DNA from: Phoronis australis
Taxonomy: Eukaryota; Phoronida; Phoronidae
Assembly (NCBI GenBank): GCA_002633005.1
Contig: NMRA01000002.1
Location: 2,530,802-2,571,610 of the forward strand
DNA: 40,809 nucleotides
Direction of reading: 5' to 3'
Shown here one piece after another: positions 10,961-23,400 of this stretch. The stretch's first letter is position 1. The number at the start of each line of letters is the position of its first letter. The notes under the pieces are model-generated. The model saw only the letters and a list, made by a program, of their open reading frames with translations, made no database searches and was not told where the DNA came from. The translations under genes were made by a program, and so were the position numbers.

Positions 10961-13349
10961 TGACACCGGCTCTGTTGCTGATATCTGAGTCTTAGCTTAT
11001 AATATTCTGTGTTGATAAACAACTGAATTTTTGGTTTTCGATAAACATGATTATGTAACTTCGAAAATCGACTGATTCGTAAATTTTTTGACATTTAGAA
11101 GCTAATCTTGTCAGAATTGGTGGTGTTTCAGTGAAAGCAGACTGAAATTGCGAAAATCTCTTGTCATGCTCTAAAATAAATATCAAAGCACACTTGACGA
11201 TTTTTCCTCATCCGAAACAACCCCCAGTGGTATGGTTGAAATTCGGACAGTTCCACAGGATGCCACAAAAGTGTACTTATGGTGACAAATGCATTGGTTT
11301 CTGTCTTAGCATCAAGATCAGTAGTTTAAATCGACAAACAGGAGATCAAAGAGGACGCTTTGCATGTAATTAAAAGCACTGACCCTTTGTGCTAGCACTT
11401 TCTTGTTGTTGTTTTTTTTTTGTTTTTTTTTTTTGTTTGCAGTGGTTACACACAATTTCGTTCCCCAAGTATGTGACGTTTGCTGCCATTCCCGTGCATA
11501 CAGACCATGTGATGGTTCACGCACTCGATTTCAAAACAAGCTTTGACCACTGCAATTATCTGGTCCTCGGGAAGTGAATTTGAACTCCCGGCGTTGTTCG
11601 GAAGCATGAGTGGATTTTGGGTCACCCTGTGTCTCCAGCCACCACAAACTGCCGGATCGCCTTCGTTTTAAGAGATTTTGAAACAGCTCCAAAGTCCAAA
11701 GACTGTGAGTGTACCCATATTTAGCTCAATATAAGCTACAGTTTGGAGCCCCGTGCAATATCGGGACCCCATCAGGCCTACTTATTATACAAATAAAACA
11801 TTTGTGCAATCGTGCAATGTACAGTATGATTGACAGTCGAAATGCTATCACACTGGCATTGTATTATACTACAGGTGATTTCTTTTGAATTGCTGTGCAA
11901 CTGCGCTATATAAATCACCGTTTTTTTTCACAGTGACTTGCGGCAAAGATTAACCTGATTTCGACCCGTTCAATAGTGACGGAATGGCTACCCTGGATTC
12001 TGGTTTTGTCGTCAGTCTTTTCTTGCTGTGGGCACAAACGTATTCCGCGCACCTTGCTTTACAACCGACGGTCGGCCTCATACATTTTGACATAGATAAA
12101 AAACAGCGGTTTGACAAATAGACAAATAGTTTTCTAAACAGATTAGCATGGTGCAATCACGGATTGAAATGACCTAGTCGCTATTCTGCACAACGTGTTG
12201 GATGCGAGTAAAAATGGTGCTGGGCGAGTAAAAGTTGACTTGCCAGTCGCCCAGGTGGGGAGCGAATTTCAGAGCGCAAAAGCACTATATATCGTTTCCC
12301 AGATGAATATGAATAATTTTCCTCCTTCTTGTGCTGTTTTTATCATGAATTTAAGGTTCAGTTGGGTCATCGTGTCGATGTTCAGTAAAAATACCATCGG
12401 CGCAGTGCGATGGGAGAAAAGTGGATGACCGGTCCATGTGCTCATAGCAAATGAAATACCATATTTCTTGGAACTGGTTTCTTATTGTAATGTACAATGT
12501 CATTTTAGCCAAAAATTATTTTTATGACATTAGTCCTAATAAGCGCCCATGCCCCTATAGTAAGTAAGTAAGTAAGTAAGTATTTATTATAGTGGCATGT
12601 GTTCAAATGAATTTAAACAATGAATACGTTATAAAGACTAGGAACACCCAGCCCTCCACGGGGCTTATAAGTCACTTTAGATACATGATACAAAAAAGAA
12701 AAGACAAGTGTACGCACATTGCAAGACGACCAGAAAGAGAAGGTCGAGATAAAAGTGATCATAAATAACTGAATACAACTTTTCCTTACCTCAAAACTAT
12801 TTTTGATGAAAACTGAAGTTTTTCTAATAACATCTTTTTGCATGATTGTAATTAATTTACTTTCACAGCTTTCTGCACGGAATCGTGGATATTTAATCTC
12901 AACTTGACAGTAAAAGGTGTTTCTGGCATCTAAGAAAAACGGGCACTCAAACAGAAAATGTAGTTCAGTTTCGACCTACATGTATATAAGCGTCCCCACT
13001 CGTTTTCAGACTTCGCTAAAATAAGCGCCCAGTCCATGAATGTGTATATATTTGTGCGAAAAATGTCTTACCTCGCAGTTCTAAAATTCTACAGTAATGT
13101 ATTCAATTTATCAATAATATCCGACAGTCCTGAAAAATCATTGTGCGCGGAATTTCTAGTAGACCACGAGCCTTGCCGCTATGTCGGTAGTTAGCCGTGG
13201 CTGTACACTTCAAACCGTTCCGCAGTGCTTCAAAAAGAACGCAAAAGATTTGCTGATCTTGCGAGGAAAGTGTCACACTACTGTAGTTGCTAGGTCAGGG
13301 ATTTTCACTTGGTATCGTTGTACGTTTTATTTGCTGTTGGTGGTCTTAG
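10961..13349. other. No recognisable gene; simple repeats
   Basis: Contains poly-T runs at about 11410-11435 and a (TAAG)n tract at 12561-12581. The word TAAGCGCCC occurs near 12539 and 13023, and its reverse complement near 38788. Open frames here are short and show no domain I recognise. Confidence 0.4.
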
Positions 13350-13640
13350 AGAAGGCCATCCCCTGCCCTACCCCCAAATCCACCTATGTTACTCGCCAAT
13401 GGTTCGCCGCTGAGTGGGAGAGTGAGACTACTGTGTAAAGCATCCTACAACAAACGTCAAAGCTAAGGTCAAACTTTAATGGGGGCCACGTTTTCATGCG
13501 ACGAGGGTCCTTGTTTAACAGGCCGGTTCAATTTTATTTTTAGAATTAACAAACGTCACTTTTCTGTTGAAAAATCGTTGTGGGGTCATTTTTCAAAGTT
13601 GAATTATCATTTTTCCACGGAGGTCAAAATTCTTGTACTA
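13350..13640 (+). repeat. Dispersed repeat, copy 2 (partner at 10674-10960)
   Basis: Direct repeat of 10674-10960, as described there. The two copies lie 2.7 kb apart. It runs almost directly into the unrelated repeat copy at 13670-13762. Confidence 0.7.
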
Positions 13641-13669
13641 TGGCAGTCTAGTAGAGTTACAAACCATGT

Positions 13670-13762
13670 GCTCTATTTGAAAATACATGGCAATAACTTG
13701 AGTTATCTCGTGAAGTGTTGCTTTTCTAGCAAGGTCCTGGTGTTACTCAACCCTACCGAGGC
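13670..13762 (+). repeat. Short dispersed repeat, copy 1 of 3
   Basis: Same orientation as 26045-26100 and 38663-38745. The shared frame is a CATTTAAAATGCACGG-like word, then ATCTCGCGTAATCTCG-like words, then TCTTGC-TTT-TAGC-AGGTC. The three copies have diverged but the word order is kept. Confidence 0.6.
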
Positions 13763-14994
13763 TTCGACGTTATTTTAAAACTTTTAATTTTTAGCCTTTC
13801 GAATTGTGTGCTGTCGCTCTTAAATCACAATTTTCTGCATGTATCCTGTACATTGGTTAAAAAAACGGACACAATGTTTTTTACGCTATTGTCAAATGTG
13901 ACACCTTTCGGGTATCAATCATCAAATTTTCATGTGGGCAAGCCGGATCATAGCAAAAGTTTTTTGAGCTTTGTAAACTGTCCCGTATTTGCTACAAAAA
14001 CGGTTGCAATCGTGAAGGCAGTTCATGGTACATTATTGAAGTCTGATGTTCTTCACAAAAAGCTGTGTGCCAGCCGGATCTGAGCAGCTAAAATGAATTA
14101 TTGTAAATTCTCCCGTATTTGTTTGATACGTTTTCCCGCACTAGGCTGTCATTGGGTTGCACACGTATTATTGAACGACTCGTTCGTGCTCGTCGATGTG
14201 TACCAGGTGCCTGGTAAATACTGTAAGGATCAAAAATCCCCAATGCGCTTTTAAAACTTTTATTGCAGAACTTCATACATGTAACTGTACCATACGAAAA
14301 TGGAAACGAAAGCGAATCAATCAACTGTAAAGAATAAATCAAAATTGTAAATATATATGTACAACAATATAAAAGGGATCAATTCATAATATTGCACAAA
14401 GGGCAAAGGTCAAATTAAGAAAACTTCAAAATAACAATTTACACCGCATATCTTGCTTGAAAACAAAACTAACACATTAGAAAACCCATACAAACAGAAT
14501 ATTATCTGACTTGACTGAACAATAGAGGTTTTACAAGGCAAAATAACTAACTTGAGCCTCAGACACGCTCCTATGTAAATTTCAAGGTCAGACCATCGCG
14601 AAAACTTCAAAAGTCTCAAAAATCTAAATAAGCCTGAAACTCATAATATTAATTACTAGGAATAATTCACAAGGCTTATTAGAAAATTACTATGTACAAT
14701 AACTTAAGTAAGTCACCGAATAATTGGACTTCTCCAACGTCAAACTTGGAACTTAAACTTTACATACTTGAAACACAAAGTTTTGTCAAGTGGCCAGGTG
14801 TGTTTGCGCGGATGACATGATCGTGCAGACGATTAGAGGACACTTTACGTTATTGCACCGACCATCGCGTACGTCGGAACGCTATGAGTAACTCAGGAAA
14901 CAAGGCGCAGAATTTCATATACATGTGCACTCTGACAGAAATTTCGTCAAGTTATTCTCCGACTATAAATATTTCCCTAAGATCATGGAGTTTA
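13763..14994. other. No recognisable gene
   Basis: AT-rich sequence with short chance frames on both strands. A small hairpin, TACCAG-GTGC-CTGGTA, lies near 14199-14214. Confidence 0.4.
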
Positions 14995-15149
14995 CAGGGG
15001 CGGATCCAGGATTTTGAGTTAGGGGGCAGAGAAGAGTATTAGCCAGGATTTTGCTCGTCAGACATTCACACCCCCAAACTGCCAAATGGACTATGAAAGA
15101 ATTTTAGTAGGTGCCATGGCACCCTTGGCCCAACTTAAATCCGCCACTG
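14995..15149. mobile_element. 155 bp hAT-like MITE with 5 bp target duplication
   Basis: The left end reads CAGGGGCGGATCCAGG and the right end ATCCGCCACTG, an imperfect terminal inverted repeat of the CAG-GGCGGAT type. The element is flanked on both sides by GTTTA (14990-14994 and 15150-15154), a 5 bp target-site duplication. Too short to code. The CAG ends and 5 bp duplication are compatible with a hAT-family nonautonomous element; the subfamily is inferred. A related copy lies at 32023-32238, and the larger element at 26295-28778 has similar ends. Confidence 0.75.
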
Positions 15150-15979
15150 GTTTAATCACTCATTTAAGCACGCAAGGTTCGAACGTTTGGCAGAAGGTAA
15201 CGCTCAGAAATCCAGAGAGAGAACTTGTTTACATCGGAATTTGAAACTCGTTTTTACGAGTAACCGTCTTGGCATCCTCGTTTGTGTGATAGGTCAACGA
15301 ATCCCGCCTCATCTCAAGAAAACGTAGCTGAGAGTCCTTGTCGTGTATACAGGTTGCTCTTCCGCCGAGTTTAGCTGTGAAAGGTTCTACAGAAAATTTT
15401 ACAATGCCAGCGTTTGCGAAATATAATCAAAGGTCCACGGTTTTAGAAATTCACCCCCCCCCCCNNNNNNNNNNNNNCGCTCAATGCTGGCTGCGGGCCT
15501 GAAGTGTAAACGAGTGTAGGGAAGAGCAACTGCAGTGGAACATGAAAACGAGTCACGCATTTACATAGAAAAATATGAGAATACGCGCTTACTGGAATTG
15601 TAAAGCAGAGGGCTTTATCAGCAAACATGTTGTATATTGTATAATAATACAGGTGATGTCACCTTATGGGTAAACGAAGGTTTAGAGTTGTACCGATAAT
15701 TAGGACACGTTATATAATTATTACAAACTAGCATCTGATACATACATGTACGTGTATCTCCATGGTGATCAATCGAGACTAAAGGCGACGAGCAATAAAG
15801 TTTTCCAACTAAATTGCTTTCCGACGGTATTTTCTCCGACTTTTTCATTTCTTGTTAAATGCGTCTATTGGCTTATGTTCACTGTTACCATGTTGTTGTT
15901 AGTGCATTGAGGAAGCATCTTGGTGAACTAGAACCAAGATCTATTGGTTGTAACAACTTTCATTTAATTAATTATAGCA
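15150..15979. other. No gene seen; sequence gap at 15465-15477
   Basis: A poly-C run (from about 15454) leads directly into 13 undetermined bases, so the gap probably reflects a homopolymer assembly problem. No coding region is supported on either side. Confidence 0.5.
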
Positions 15980-16564
15980 GTTGTAGTAAAGATTGGTTTA
16001 AAAATGTACTATACATACTTTTGCGCAAAACCAGACACTCATGCGCGGTTAAGTAATTATTATAAGGGAAAAGAAATTAGAGAAATTTATTTTTTACCCT
16101 TCAGCCTCCCAATAAATCCTGAATTAAAAAACTCCAGGTACCTCTTTACCCATAGACGAATATTTACAAATACCACTTTATACAAAATAGGGGTGGTTGA
16201 TACTGATAAGTGCTCCTACTGTGATGAGTTACAGACTCTATTTCATATGTTTCATTATTGCACATGTGTCAGGACTTTCTGGGAATCAGTGCAAACTCTC
16301 TTAAATAAAGCCCTAAATACCCAGTAAATGCTTACGATGTGGGACATATTAGATTCTATTCAAAACCCTAATACAAACCACAAATTAATTTGCAATACCA
16401 TAAATACACTTGCACTTTACTTCATTTACCAGACATCAAATGTAAAAAAGCCTCTCCTTTTTAAGGATTTAAAGTTGAAATTACAAACTTTTATAAACAC
16501 AATTTTAACAGATACCTCGGACACAAATATGGATAAATGGAGAGGTCTGCATGCATGCTTTTAA
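15980..16564 (+). mobile_element. LINE (L1/Tx1-like) RT C-terminal zinc-knuckle relic
   Basis: The + frame from about 16004 gives IREIYFLPFSLP, then LFTHRRIFTNTTLYKIGVVD, DKCSYCDELQTLFHMFHYC and FWESV. This is the typical C-terminal region (zf-RVT: C-x2-C, H, C, then W) of L1-like non-LTR retrotransposons. One stop codon at 16325-16327 separates it from the in-frame continuation to 16564. The catalytic RT part is missing upstream, consistent with 5' truncation. This is a different LINE lineage from the relic at 1.5-2.5 kb. A TG microsatellite follows 110 bp downstream. Confidence 0.75.
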
Positions 16565-16673
16565 TTAGTATTCTAGAAATCATCAAAGTTGTACTGTTTT
16601 TATTTTTATATGTATTTATGTTTGTACGTATTTATATAGAACCTAATTTCTCCAGACATAATTCCAACACGGC

Positions 16674-16691
16674 GTGTGTGTGTGTGTGTGN

Positions 16692-16723
<32 letters not shown>
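16674..16723. repeat. (TG)n microsatellite
   Basis: Uninterrupted GT dinucleotides except for an undetermined base at 16691. The array length is probably not resolved correctly there. Confidence 0.95.
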
Positions 16724-16727
<4 letters not shown>

Positions 16728-18330
16728 GCGCGTGAAAGTTCTTCCCCCGCACCCCTTTCCCCTTTCCAGTTACATTTTATTGCCTTATATATCTATTAGT
16801 AGCTATTATATACTTTTATTAAAGCCAGAACTGAGGCACCCAACCTCAGACTGGCTTCGTGATGTTGTCTGGGCAATAAATGTTTTAAAAAAATGTCCTC
16901 GCCTTTTCCAGAAGGTCAAGACTTGATGTTTCTGCCGCATACAATTTGGTCGTATCACGAACGCGTATAACAAAATCGAACGTCCGGGCGGCTTGAATGA
17001 AGAGTGCAAAATAAGTCCAAAAGCAAGTCCGCCTATCCGCCGAACAAAATGACTTCTTCAATTTTAGGCCAAAAAAAACAGACGGATACATTTCTTGCTC
17101 AATATTGCGATTTCTGAGCTTGGAAAACCTTGACATTGAACGAACGCTCGATGCACAAAAGAGTCATCACGACGAACCACGTCATCGAGACTGGACTCAA
17201 TCAACAACGAATTGTACTTTCTCTGCTAGCCTAGAAATCATACATGTACATGTATTTAATCTAAACAAGTAACATCATTCGGTTTCATAATCGCACATGT
17301 AAACGTAGAGGGTGTCCGTCAAACGCTTTGTTGATGGCCGACTTGATGTAAAGCAGGCTTGAAGATTGTTTGAGTTGACCAGTATATTTTAAACGCAATT
17401 TGTGTCATGTCAATTTTGCATGTCCACGTGATTCAGTATGCGCTATAGGGGCATTTTTGTACAAAAAGGAGATAAATAACCTACCATATGTTTATGTGAT
17501 GCACACCAAGTGCTGCCAGAGGTTCATGTAAGTACTCAACTGGGGCCATTCTAAATATTTTGTGTGCTATTCAGAATATTCGGAACAATTCAGGCAACTA
17601 TGGGGGAGAAGGTAAATAACAGTTTTGTACCACCACAAAATTTGCAAGGCCCAAGATAAAAATTAAATTCGCTATCCAGACCTGTCGTTTAAATGAATCT
17701 TTTCTGCTTGATAACTCTACTGTTGGGAAAAGACGTCTCAACATTCACTGTACATATATACATGTATCATCATACAGAGGCTCTGTTCATAACTTTCCAG
17801 TTCTCGTGCTAAGCGTGCAAAACAAAGTCCTAAGGCATAGTTTTGTAGTAATAGTGACTAATAAGCCCAACTGGGCCAGGCACTTATCTTTCTTACAAAT
17901 CTTATACCCATAACTGTTTGAATTAATTGTACTTGGCAATATAATAAATGAATACAGTATATCGATTGCCAGGTCCCGTGCCATAATATCCGAATCTAGG
18001 ATACAAGTACCTACATGTACGGCAGTCACCTGAAAGACAACACGTTCTGTTGTTGTCTAATGAACTGATATCGTACATAGATCACTACTTAAGGTCCTGT
18101 TTGCCGAATGTGATCATCCGGTTCGATCACAATGAATTCGACAGATGACGCGTCGTGTTGCGTTGTTTTGGGGGGAGGGGGGAGCGGGTTGGGTTTTTAA
18201 GATCCAATTAGGAGCAGGCTGTGGAGTTTTGGCATTCATTTTAGGCTGTAGGCAGACTTTCACTAGAATTTTAGTCTTAGCAAATTTTCATGAAACAGTC
18301 AATCCTCACACTCTTCGAGATAAGTCGAAA
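16724..18330. other. No recognisable gene
   Basis: Short open frames on both strands without known domains. Several TACATGTA words occur (for example around 17240-17255 and 18012). Confidence 0.4.
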
Positions 18331-18454
18331 CTGGAACCCGGATATAAAACAGGTATTCCGGAGTGGAAAACAGCACCTTAACAGCTAACCAGCCCGAAGA
18401 ACACGAACTGTGACCTTTAAAACAGGAATCCCAGGGGATGGGACAGGGATCCGG
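18331..18454 (-). repeat. Left arm of a fold-back (inverted) repeat
   Basis: Reverse complement of much of 19044-19184. Read on the minus strand, shared words include CCTGTTTTAA-GGTC, AGTTCGTGTT, GGGCTGGTTA, GTTTTC-ACTCC, CCTGTTTTA and GGGTTC. The arms are separated by about 0.6 kb. No clear transposon ends were seen. Confidence 0.7.
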
Positions 18455-19043
18455 AAAATTCGAATGAGACCGTTATCTGTAGCCTCAAACTTTGAGTTAA
18501 AGCATTCCAAAGTACTTGCCAGTTGTTTTTTTTTTAAGTATCAATAATAAAACGTAGCTTATATACATTGGCCGTAATATCTAATTTTTATGTGCAAAAC
18601 TTGAGCAACTTGTCTGTGGTCGATTTTCAACACGATCGATAATATTCTCATCACCGGCGCTGTTACTTCGGTGAACATTTAGTTAATTTCAGATTATTCA
18701 ATAGTGTCTCCAAATTTATTTTCAAAAATGATCACTAAAATGTTATTTCGACTTTCTGGTGACGTTGTTGATAAGCTTGTTGTGATATGTACTCTGTACG
18801 CACCTTCGTGGAAGAAGAACACTTGATTGAAGAATTAAGGAAACAGAAACTAGCCAATAGGTGACGCAATATTCCGAATGGCACCGAAAGCAGATGCAAA
18901 CGATAGCACAACAACTTTAGCAGGAGAATAATGTAGATCGCCAATTTCTTTCTAGAGTTCTGATATCCAAACATTTTTTTAAAGTAGAAAGACTTATTTT
19001 TCATCAAAAATGTTTGGCAGAAAGTGCAGGAGGGGTATTTCGT

Positions 19044-19184
19044 CTGGTCCCTGGGCGTCTCTTTACGATCCCTGGGTTCCTGTTTTAAGGGTCGGAGTTC
19101 GTGTTTTTGGGCTGGTTATCCGTTTTGAATGTGCGGTAGTCTGTTTTCGACTCCCTGGTATCTGTTTTACACCGGGGTTCATTT
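19044..19184 (+). repeat. Right arm of the fold-back repeat
   Basis: Inverted partner of 18331-18454. The arm itself contains several repeats of a CCCTGG-nTCTGTTTTA theme, so it may have grown from a short minisatellite. Confidence 0.7.
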
Positions 19185-19952
19185 CTATTCATGTCAATGC
19201 ATAAATTAGTCTTAGCTAAAAGCTTTTTTTTCGTTTCGGGTTACGTATGTCACAGTGATTGCAGTGCGATAAGTTCAATCCCGGCAATGCACTCGCAAGA
19301 TTTCGCTCTCATGAGCAATTCCGTTGCTATGGCAACATTTCATGAACCCTTACACCCGACAATGCGTTCTCCACGGTGTTAAGGTTCAGCTACCTCAATA
19401 ATACCTGCAGATATATACATGCGGGGCGTATGGATTTCAAAATGCAACGCAGTGACAGTGAGTTTTTGAAGTTTAAGTCGACATTCTGCCTGATAAGAAG
19501 TTTTAATGAACAAAAACCGCCAATCGTGAAGAATTTGTCGAACTTTCTTCCCAGCATTCGAAGCCTAACACGTGGTGGGATAATGCAGATGCTACCTTCT
19601 GAGATATGCATCGCAATGTTTGTGGCTTCAGTGCGGCGTAGAACACTGGACTGCCTTTATACCTGGGGAGTTAACAACCCCTCCTCCATTCATACGGTCT
19701 CGTGGGGTTTTAGTGATGCAGGTCCAGTAATGTAGCATGGTTGTTCTATACTAACTTACACAATTTCACAAGGCCGCGAAAGATAGCACTATGAACTGCT
19801 GTTTAACATGGCTTGGTTAACTTAGTAATGAAACCGGCGTCCCAAGATTCAGTCATTCCCATTGGTTGAAATCTGTATAAACTCGTTCAGTTTCCTGTTA
19901 CATACATGTAGTATGACGACCACATTTGACTGTACATGTAACTGTAATTTAT
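19185..19952. other. No recognisable gene; one 119-codon open frame
   Basis: A + strand frame at 19376-19735 encodes 119 residues with no signal peptide or domain I can identify. It begins directly after an untitled region and has no splice or promoter support, so it is probably chance. Confidence 0.3.
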
Positions 19953-20445
19953 TAAGTATCAGTCCACGGATCCACCGACCACTGTACAGCCAACAGGCGG
20001 CAAGGTGGGGGGTGAGCCATTCAGATCCATGTTTAGTCTGATAAATCACATTAGGGATGAGAGAAATTGGGTGAAGTATGACACCACAAAGTTTGGTGGT
20101 TTAGGAGATACAAGGGAAGTGTTCTGGGGGGCAAAATGAGGCAATTTCTTGGTGTGGAATGGGTCATTTTTGACCAAATTTTCTACTCCAGTTTCTGCTT
20201 CAAACAGAATCGTTTCTGAACAATTTTGATATCACATGATAGGTTCATGACCAATGTCAGTAAAAACGGCACCGACACTGCAATATCGGTTACCATGGTA
20301 ACACTGGAACTGTTTCCGTGGAGGTACATTTCCGTCTTGTGAAAAACCAGCAGTAAGCTGTACCCTTATAGCGAAGCTGCCCCCGCGAGAAAACTAAAAA
20401 TAATAACATGGACATGTAGAAGACTCCATGCCCTTGAAATTAATA
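19953..20445 (+). repeat. 0.5 kb dispersed repeat, right arm of the inverted pair with 1-497
   Basis: Inverted copy of 1-497. It begins at TAAGTATCAGTCCACGG and ends at CCTTGAAATTAATA. Compared with the left arm it has several substitutions and small indels that shift the one shared open frame. No target duplication was identified at its ends. Confidence 0.85.
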
Positions 20446-23400
20446 CAATGAAAACTTTGTCAGCCTTTCAGGCAGGCTTGGTAATAGGTGTCTGAATTTC
20501 ACTATTTTCAGACCGCGTATGTGTATTTGTCATGTTAAACCAGTCACTAGTTGTGCGCCGTTTCTACGCATTAACATGCCGTGGTATAATACAACAATTG
20601 AAAGAATTGGTTTGCTTAAATGTTTTTAATTAATTTTAAGGACACTAGCATTTCCCACTAAAATATGAAATTATACTAAATTTGTTCATCCAACTCGTCT
20701 GAATACCAAACTAAAGCTTACAATGCGTTAGTTGAATGATGGCTCGCTGACCTAAAGTGCGGGTTTGTGAATTTATCTATTTATCTGGCACTGCCAGTCG
20801 CATTGAATGTGGTATTTCTACAAATTGCGGGGAGAAACAACTTTGGAAACTCTTGGGAAATGCACAAGGTATAGAGCGAGACATTTGAGCACCTTGTAAG
20901 AGTATGTGGAGCTGATGTGGAGGTGGAACGTGTCCTCCTGAGAAGTAGTCTGTCAGAGTCTGCCTCGGAGGCAGGTGTGCAGCACTGAGGAGCTACATAA
21001 TCTACCGTATTAGATTCACTTCACCGAATCATCGTTACAATACTCGAGATACATTGCTGTCGCCAAAGACACTGAGAACATCCACTGCACACTAGAGGAG
21101 AAATCTGGTAGAGCCTGATAGAGGTCTGAAAAATGGCCAAAGACGTCAAGTCAAGGTTCAACGTCCTGCTTCGTGTGAGCTCAGGTAGGAATCACTAAAC
21201 TCCAGGGTCTGACCCTGAGGAATATTTTTAGAAGCACGTCATTCATGCAAAAAATACTTTTATTGTCACACCGTGATTGCTTATGACTTGGGCCTTATTG
21301 CTTAATCATATCTTATTCAAATGTGTTGATGTTTATGCAACTAAATGTATACATTGGCATAGAAAATAGGTAGTCATCATAACTTTTCATAACAACCACC
21401 AAATGTGTAACATGACTTCTACCCATGAACTAGTTTTAGAGACTAGGGGGTATGTTATGTCTGCCAATGAATTTCTGCGATTATGATGTTAATTAAACAT
21501 GGTAAAGCCGTCAGAAATATTGGTGCCTTCACTTCAGCTCGGTATTCATATTTTCTGAGCCGAAAGGGCCACATTAAATTTAACATGTTTAATTTTTTCA
21601 TTAATACAATTTTAGGAATCAGGAAAGGCTTATGCTGAAGAAGTGGCTTCTGCTGAAGTTGGAGACTTGCCGATTATTAGTAAAGTTTGGGTATGGAAAA
21701 GTTCACAACCAGCAAGGAGGTACCCTTCTGGACAACTAAGTGAGGGGGCTAGAGAGAGGCCGTAAAGTCTACTCCCAGAAGATATGTCAAAGAGAATTTG
21801 TAGCTTGAGGAACGAGTTGGGGGAAAAAGTACTTGCCAAAGATTACTGGCTTATTCCACAACAGGTCCAAAGTAATTTGTTGAGATAGCTGGCCACTCTC
21901 AGCAAATGTGGGGAAACTGGGACAGAGGAAGTGGAGTATGCATTGAAAGAGGCAATCTGCGATTGTCAAGGATGTAGCATTGTAAAAATTCAAAGGGAGG
22001 AAACAGTACAGTGGCTGGACCTGTAAATACTCTGGCTGATCTGCTAAATCCAGTGGGGGCATTATTGTATCAGCACAGCTGTGTAGGGAAGTAGGCTTGT
22101 GTGTTGTCGCAAGCTTTGTTTGGACCAGAACTGCTTGTGTGAACAGCACAAATCTAAAATTTACCTAGTCTAAGACTGAATTTTTCTCCAGGCACGGATC
22201 ATGATCCTGGGCCACATGGTAATGGTACATTGTTCATTTTGTTTAGCCACTGGATTTTTTGGTCTGACAGGATTTCTCAGTGTGGCCATCACATTTAGAT
22301 GATTTCTGACCACTGTACTGTTCATTTTCCTTGAAGATGCATAATTGATCTGAATTTATGTTTCCGCATTTTATTTACCATTATAGATTTTTGTTTGTAA
22401 ATGGGTATATATTACTGAAATTTGAGACCCTGTTGCAGTTAGGCTGGTTTTGTTAACTTATCTTTCTACCTGGGTTGTAAACCCATATTCTGTCCAGGAG
22501 GTAATAAGTTTTGATTTAGACCATTTACCTCTATAAACTTTGCTCAGTTTGTTCCTTATCCAGATGGGAAGTGATTTCTGGAATTGTAGCGAATTGACAG
22601 TTTGCTATTCCTTGAGACCATGCTGTGTGTATAAAATCGCACACTATTAGTCTGGTCTCTAGCAATTGCATATTGCCAGATCTTTCAAAGTTCTGAAATT
22701 GCTCAAAAGTGACCTGGAAGTAATACCTATTTCGTGATGGTAAAATATCTAAATCAAAAGTTGTTTTATGTGATTTTAGGCGAGTTTATGTCCACTTCAA
22801 ATGATTTTTTGTTGCAGTACTGAAAAGTATTGGCACATTAGCTCTGGTGGCTCCTTGTTTTTTTGGCGAATTGACCATTTTATGGTTCCCATGGGTAATT
22901 TTGTTACTGGTCTAGTATGTATGTACAACTGTAATCGTAGGGCAATTGTAATGCAAACCATGTTGCAAAAGTATTTTTTCATGACCATTTCATTGTAAAA
23001 TGCTGCCTAATTGGAACCGACAAGCCAATTTTTCATTTTGTGGTGGTTAGTTTTGATAAGAACATTGATGTGGTAAATACAGCTACCTCAAGTTTGTGAA
23101 GAAGAGATTTCCAGTGTTGTCAGCGATATTGCGAAATCACTTTTTCGCAGTGAGACTACATCACCTTAAATGTAATTCCCTGACTTTATGGGCTTTGTGT
23201 GGTTGACTCTGTCCTGTAGCAATTAGAGTGTTGAAAAGATCTAGAAGGCAATTTTTTATTAGAGTCATAATATTTGCACTTTTGACTGTACAGTTATCTT
23301 TGCATTGTAGTACACAAGTCTCTGGTTGGTATTTTATATTTTTTCACAAGGAATATTTTCAACTTAGATGAGTTGTCTGTGAGGTAGGCAATTTTCAAAT

